Made by a program: the position numbers and the translations under genes. A DNA stretch of 64,000 nt, taken from Pseudoalteromonas sp. OOF1S-7 (GTDB taxonomy: Bacteria; Pseudomonadota; Gammaproteobacteria; Enterobacterales; Alteromonadaceae). Under the pieces are notes generated by a model. It saw only the letters and a program-made list of their open reading frames with translations. It searched no databases and was not told the origin of the DNA. Location: the NCBI RefSeq assembly GCF_022347765.1, contig NZ_JAKRFZ010000001.1, positions 248,001 through 312,000 on the forward strand. The letters are read 5' to 3'. Positions 60,632 to 64,000 of this stretch are shown here, piece after piece (positions within the stretch are counted from its first letter, which is position 1; each line of letters opens with the position of its first letter).

Positions 60632-61336
60632 ATGGAACAGATCACAATGACTATGCTAGTGCATATAATCACGGGAACCATTGCCATAGTCGCAGGTGTT
60701 ATCGCCATAGCCGTTGCAAAAGGTAAATCTTTACATGCCTTCGCAGGTACCTGGTTTGTCTACACAATGCTCTTCATGGCAGTCAGCGGCACCTTGATCG
60801 CACTGTTTCAGCCCATGATCATCACCGCCATCGCGGGTATGTTTACCGCCTACCTGGTGCTAAGCGCGTGGCTGACAGTGAAGGCTGCGCCTAGCACCCG
60901 GGGAAAGTTCGATTACGCATTTCCTTTGTGTTCGCTGTTGATCATCCTTGCCTGCCTTTACTTCAGCGGCCAGGCCGGAACCAGCCAGGCCGAGATAAAA
61001 CACAACATAAGCGCTTATGATTACTACTTTTTTGTTTTGCTCTCCGGCTTATCTTTTCTTGGCGACGTACGTCTGGTGTATTCAGGCGGGCTTAACCCAA
61101 AACCGCGACTGTTCCGCCATTTATGGAGAATGACTTTTGCTCTGTTTATATCAGTTGGCTCATTCTTGTCACAAGGTGCGGCAAAAGTATTGCCACAATC
61201 CCTGGTAGACTCGGGTGTACTGGCATTACCTGAACTATTTATCTTACTGGTTATCGTTTACTGGGGATCTAAACTCAGCTTTGGCAGCAAGATACGCCAG
61301 TGGCGTGCTAATCGCGCAGCTCAGTCGTCCCTTTGA
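60632..61336 (+). CDS. DUF2306-like membrane protein
   Basis: A 234-residue integral membrane protein with about seven helices. The segment MLVHIITGTIAIVAGVIAIAVAKGKSLHAFAGTWFVYTMLFMAVSG, with His residues at helix ends, resembles DUF2306-type proteins. Function unknown. The start at 60632 (MEQITMTMLVHI) has AGGAA upstream; the frame continues 17 codons further up without a ribosome site. It overlaps the convergent binding-protein gene by 16 bp. Confidence 0.72.
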   Translation: MEQITMTMLVHIITGTIAIVAGVIAIAVAKGKSLHAFAGTWFVYTMLFMAVSGTLIALFQPMIITAIAGMFTAYLVLSAWLTVKAAPSTRGKFDYAFPLCSLLIILACLYFSGQAGTSQAEIKHNISAYDYYFFVLLSGLSFLGDVRLVYSGGLNPKPRLFRHLWRMTFALFISVGSFLSQGAAKVLPQSLVDSGVLALPELFILLVIVYWGSKLSFGSKIRQWRANRAAQSSL

Positions 61337-62085
61337 GTAAGGTGACGTCGGCATAGCTCGATTGCCTCCGCGCTCTGCCGACAGTGTTGTGTGATCACTT
61401 GATCTTCAGCTTTTCTTATCAGCGCTGCCAGCTCGCCACTTTGCGTCATGCGGCGCAACACAGCATCGACTTGCTCAACCCAATGTTGCTGATCCTGGTG
61501 AATGTAATGATAAAGTTCCAACACGCGAAAACTGCGCTGGTGAGGCACTACATTCTCAATCCCAGCCTGTGCCAGCATAACCAAACCGTCAATCCGGTTA
61601 GTCAGCGCCACGTCGGCCAGTCCCTTTGACACCAGATTCAATGCCTGTATGCTAGTATCCGTATCCTCGACCTTGAGCATCCCTTTTGTGATGTTATTGG
61701 TGTGCTTTACACCACGCACTTTTGCAATTCTGTATTTGCTTAGGTCTTGCTCACTGCGGAGATCCATTTGCGCATCGCTACGCACAAACGCCATGGTCTC
61801 CAATGTGTAATACGGCGTTGGAACACGAATGGTATGCGGGTTCTCATCGCCATAGCTGAAGATCCGCATGATTTCGCCATGCCTCTTCCCGCTGCGCACC
61901 AGTTGCTGCGCACGCTTGCCCGGATAGGGCGTGATCACAATAGACACATTGAGCTTGCGGTAAACCTCAGGCAAGACCAGGCGACCGACTTCCTGCTCTA
62001 TCAGGTAGTTAATTGATACAAACTGTAGCGGTCCGGCGGACGCCTTGCTGCACAACAAAAGCAACAATAACAGAAACTTCTTCAT
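61321..62085 (-). CDS. Periplasmic solute-binding-domain protein (SBP_bac_3-like)
   Basis: A 254-residue exported protein with a signal peptide (about residues 1-18, ending ASAG). The body is a single bilobed binding domain of the amino-acid-binding-protein type: INYLIEQEVGRLVLPEVYRKLN, YTLETMAFVRSD, YRIAKVRGVKHTNNITKGM and LVSKGLADVALTNRIDGLVML. No permease or ATPase genes are adjacent, so it may be a stand-alone sensor-like protein rather than part of an ABC importer. Ligand unknown. Confidence 0.82.
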   Translation of the reverse strand: MKKFLLLLLLLCSKASAGPLQFVSINYLIEQEVGRLVLPEVYRKLNVSIVITPYPGKRAQQLVRSGKRHGEIMRIFSYGDENPHTIRVPTPYYTLETMAFVRSDAQMDLRSEQDLSKYRIAKVRGVKHTNNITKGMLKVEDTDTSIQALNLVSKGLADVALTNRIDGLVMLAQAGIENVVPHQRSFRVLELYHYIHQDQQHWVEQVDAVLRRMTQSGELAALIRKAEDQVITQHCRQSAEAIELCRRHLTQRDD

Positions 62086-62168
62086 CAGCCTTCCGAGGTT
62101 TTAAGATGATGTTTATTCGATTATTTTAGTACTGCCAGGGTAAATATCAATGATTCGTCGTGCACGTC

Positions 62169-63158
62169 TCAACGTTGCTTTTTTTTGCAAAAATGGTAAT
62201 CCAGATAGTGGTGAGACTGAGCAGGTTTGATACTTCGGGTGATAAACTGGTGTAAAAGCTCGGTGCCCAGACGTCCCATTTCGAATGGTTTTTGCCCGAT
62301 ATTAGTGACGGACAAACCTCTTTGTAGTGCCTTAAGTTGACTGTTCTCAGTATCGGCTGAGATGATCACCCTTTGCTGCTTGGCTATCAGAGATTTAAAC
62401 TGAGACATACGGTTAATATAGTCTGGATTAAACTGAGCAAACCCAGCAACGGCTAGAAAGATGGGAGGGTCGGGGTATTTCATCATAGTAACGAGTTGGT
62501 CCAGCGCATCCGAGCGCCTTCCCAGTGTGTAAAGCGGACAACGATAATGTTCAATCCAGCCATTTTCACCCGACAACCTTTTTTCACTCTGCCCTGAGAG
62601 CGCGTGGCGCACACCCGCAATGCGTTGATTGAGGTTTGGGGTTGTCTGATGCCCGGATTGCAGGCAAATAAACTGTTTTTCGCCGGATTTAAAGCGTTTT
62701 GCTTCTGCGCCGAGCGCCCTGCCAAAGTCAAAGTTATTGGTACCGACATAAGTGAGCCGATATGCCTCGTGCTCCGGCAACAGATCCGAGTCAAAGGTGA
62801 TAACCGGAATGTTTTTTTGAGCCGCCAGTTTAAGTGCACCCTCGACGAGGAACTGAGAGTCTGTAGTAGAGATAAGCAAGCCGTCTATGCCCTTTCGGAT
62901 CAGCTCTTTGACAATCAACACCTGAGTTCTGACGTCCTGATAGTCATCCGCGCCGTCGTAAATGCAGTTAACATTCGAATACTTCCGGGCAAAATGTAAA
63001 CAACCTTTGTGTGATTGCTGATAAAAACTGTCGTTTTTTGTTTTGCCAACGATGGCAATATTGATGGGAATCTGTGCACTCGTGGCACTATAAACCGAGC
63101 CTTGCCAGAACATTAATGTGACAACAAGAGATGCAAATTGCGTGATCCGATACTTCAT
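62169..63158 (-). CDS. Periplasmic sugar-type binding protein (Peripla_BP_4/TorT-like)
   Basis: A 329-residue exported protein with a signal peptide (about residues 1-25, ending YSATSA). It has the type I periplasmic-binding fold: INIAIVGKTKNDSFYQQSHKGCLHFARKY, IRKGIDGLLISTTDSQFLVEGALKLAAQKNIPVITFDSDL, then NFDFGRALGAEAKRF. This is the ribose/LuxP/TorT type. There are no ABC transporter genes beside it, so it may feed a sensor kinase encoded elsewhere. Together with the gene at 61321 it forms a pair of orphan binding proteins. Confidence 0.85.
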   Translation of the reverse strand: MKYRITQFASLVVTLMFWQGSVYSATSAQIPINIAIVGKTKNDSFYQQSHKGCLHFARKYSNVNCIYDGADDYQDVRTQVLIVKELIRKGIDGLLISTTDSQFLVEGALKLAAQKNIPVITFDSDLLPEHEAYRLTYVGTNNFDFGRALGAEAKRFKSGEKQFICLQSGHQTTPNLNQRIAGVRHALSGQSEKRLSGENGWIEHYRCPLYTLGRRSDALDQLVTMMKYPDPPIFLAVAGFAQFNPDYINRMSQFKSLIAKQQRVIISADTENSQLKALQRGLSVTNIGQKPFEMGRLGTELLHQFITRSIKPAQSHHYLDYHFCKKKQR

Positions 63159-63320
63159 GCAAGGACCTGGTCCGGTAACTACCTACTTGTTAACAGTTTA
63201 ACCAAATCACATTAAAAAACAATCACCTTAGTGCTGTTGAAAAGAGGCCAGGCTCAAAGGGGGCGGGTATCTCAGGCGCATACGCGTATCTCGAGACACC
63301 ATTTTGCATTCCGGGATAGA
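63159..63320. other. Intergenic stretch without supported features
   Basis: This carries the promoter side of the binding-protein gene (start 63158). GGTATCTCAGG and a CGCGTATCTCGAGACACC stretch near 63270-63300 look like a weak inverted repeat. Nothing else is recognised. Confidence 0.25.
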
Positions 63321-63734
63321 TTATTTACAGCTGAAAGCCAGAGTAATTTGATAAGGTTCACCCATTGAATCTTCCGCGATACCGCCGCCAATGCTCATGG
63401 CTGCTCCGACATCATCGACGGCATTTTCACCAAAGATCCACATCGCTGTGCCTGCGGCCTCAACTGCCGTTGCGATATTGCGTTGTTGCAGATAATCCTG
63501 CTCGGGCATTGAGCCCATATAAGTAATGGTTTCATTCTGGATATAGGCATGGCCACGGTCTTGCTTATCGCAATAGTGGTTAGCCTGCTCCAGTGCTTCC
63601 TTGCCAGCCGTCTCTCTGGTTTCTGCTGTCAAATTGACATAGTGCTTACCATCCACCGAAGGACGAACATTATTGTGGTGCGCGCAGCCACTTACAAATA
63701 TGCTGACCAATGAGAATGCTATCCAGTTTTTCAT
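63321..63734 (-). CDS. Small lipoprotein of unknown function
   Basis: A 137-residue lipoprotein. The lipobox VSGC gives lipidated Cys near residue 17 (MKNWIAFSLVSIFVSGC). A compact domain follows, with HYVNLTAETRETAGKEALEQANHYCDKQ and a hydrophobic AVEAAGTAMWIFG segment near residue 95. It ends LAFSCK. The ATG at 63734 has AGGGT upstream; longer frames would hide the signal peptide. I do not recognise the family. Confidence 0.72.
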   Translation of the reverse strand: MKNWIAFSLVSIFVSGCAHHNNVRPSVDGKHYVNLTAETRETAGKEALEQANHYCDKQDRGHAYIQNETITYMGSMPEQDYLQQRNIATAVEAAGTAMWIFGENAVDDVGAAMSIGGGIAEDSMGEPYQITLAFSCK

Positions 63735-63820
63735 ACTATTTACCCTGACTGAGTTTATTTTAATCGGGTAAAGTGTATAAAGTCTCCCCGTACCTTTCAG
63801 TGAGAGAGTGTTTGAAAGTG

Positions 63821-64000
63821 TTAAGCTTGCACTATGCCATGATTGTCGGCCAATACCTGACACATCTGGCCCGATTTAAACTGCTCAACCAGCAGTGGAT
63901 CATATAGCAAGGTATCGCTGACAAGCTGACCGGCATATCGATAAGTTACCAGCATATGGGTCTGATGACACACGAGTGGATTGAGTAAACGCCGATCACT
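63821..64000 (-). CDS. C-terminal part of an unknown protein, cut by the window end
   Basis: A minus-strand frame open from the window end to TAA at 63821-63823, 59 visible residues. It contains HQTHMLVTYRYAGQLVSDTLLYDPLL and ends with NHGIVQA. It has normal codon use and no internal stop, and the lipoprotein gene follows 86 bp downstream. The family is not recognised. Confidence 0.5.
   Translation of the reverse strand, partial: SDRRLLNPLVCHQTHMLVTYRYAGQLVSDTLLYDPLLVEQFKSGQMCQVLADNHGIVQA

Overview
The window looks like chromosomal DNA of a marine gammaproteobacterium of the order Alteromonadales, most likely Pseudoalteromonas. This rests on gene content, not a database search: fadIJ, epmC-yfcL, sulA-ychJ, rlmI, a moxR-bat operon with BatB and BatC in one protein, a subtilase with two PPC domains, several membrane-anchored AraC and LytTR regulators, and many secreted hydrolases. 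Both ends are cut inside genes. I see no prophage, CRISPR array, rRNA or intact insertion sequence. Mobile traces are limited to a short-repeat family with a GTGGGTGTCC core and one possible transposase remnant.

Layout. 0-8.2 kb is housekeeping: a purine permease, a Sel1-repeat protein, an SOS-type sulA followed by ychJ, three tandem tRNA-Tyr genes, a YgjP-like metalloprotein, a pentapeptide-repeat potassium channel, an HD hydrolase and rlmI. 8.2-12.7 kb holds a secreted subtilisin-like protease with a TyrR-like box upstream, an S41-type protease, and repeat and transposase debris. 12.7-18.1 kb is a five-gene plus-strand cluster (VOC, ABM monooxygenase, alpha/beta hydrolase, MccF-like S66 peptidase, membrane protein) facing a DUF4386 and AraC pair. 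18.4-28.7 kb is rich in exported enzymes: a membrane-linked serine hydrolase, an amidohydrolase, a POT-family transporter divergent from an 800-residue lipoprotein metallopeptidase, and a haloalkane-dehalogenase-like lipoprotein. 28.9-33.5 kb carries a LytS/LytTR two-component pair and a GGDEF-EAL protein. 33.5-38.9 kb carries a LysR regulator, an AbgT transporter, an HDOD protein and an atypical Nramp transporter, with a degenerate 24-bp repeat array. 39-46 kb is minus strand: yfcL, a NAD-kinase-like gene, epmC, a diguanylate cyclase and fadIJ. 46.3-54.5 kb is a plus-strand stress operon: moxR, DUF58, DUF4381, batA, batBC and batD, followed by an ECF sigma factor and a DUF3379 protein. 54.8-64 kb holds a Tim44-like protein, a LytTR receptor, a TAP-like peptidase, a 55-residue double-glycine peptide gene next to an AraC regulator, two periplasmic binding proteins and a lipoprotein.

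The clearest regulatory signals read from the sequence are a FadR-type operator just downstream of a good sigma-70 promoter at fadIJ, a sigma-E-type promoter in front of moxR-bat, a TyrR-type palindrome upstream of the secreted protease, and LexA-like half-sites at sulA. The best candidate for something undescribed is the small peptide gene at 59032-59199 (minus). It is too short for a routine gene cutoff, but has a strong ribosome binding site, a leader ending in VAGG and a Cys-containing core, as in ribosomally made secreted peptides.
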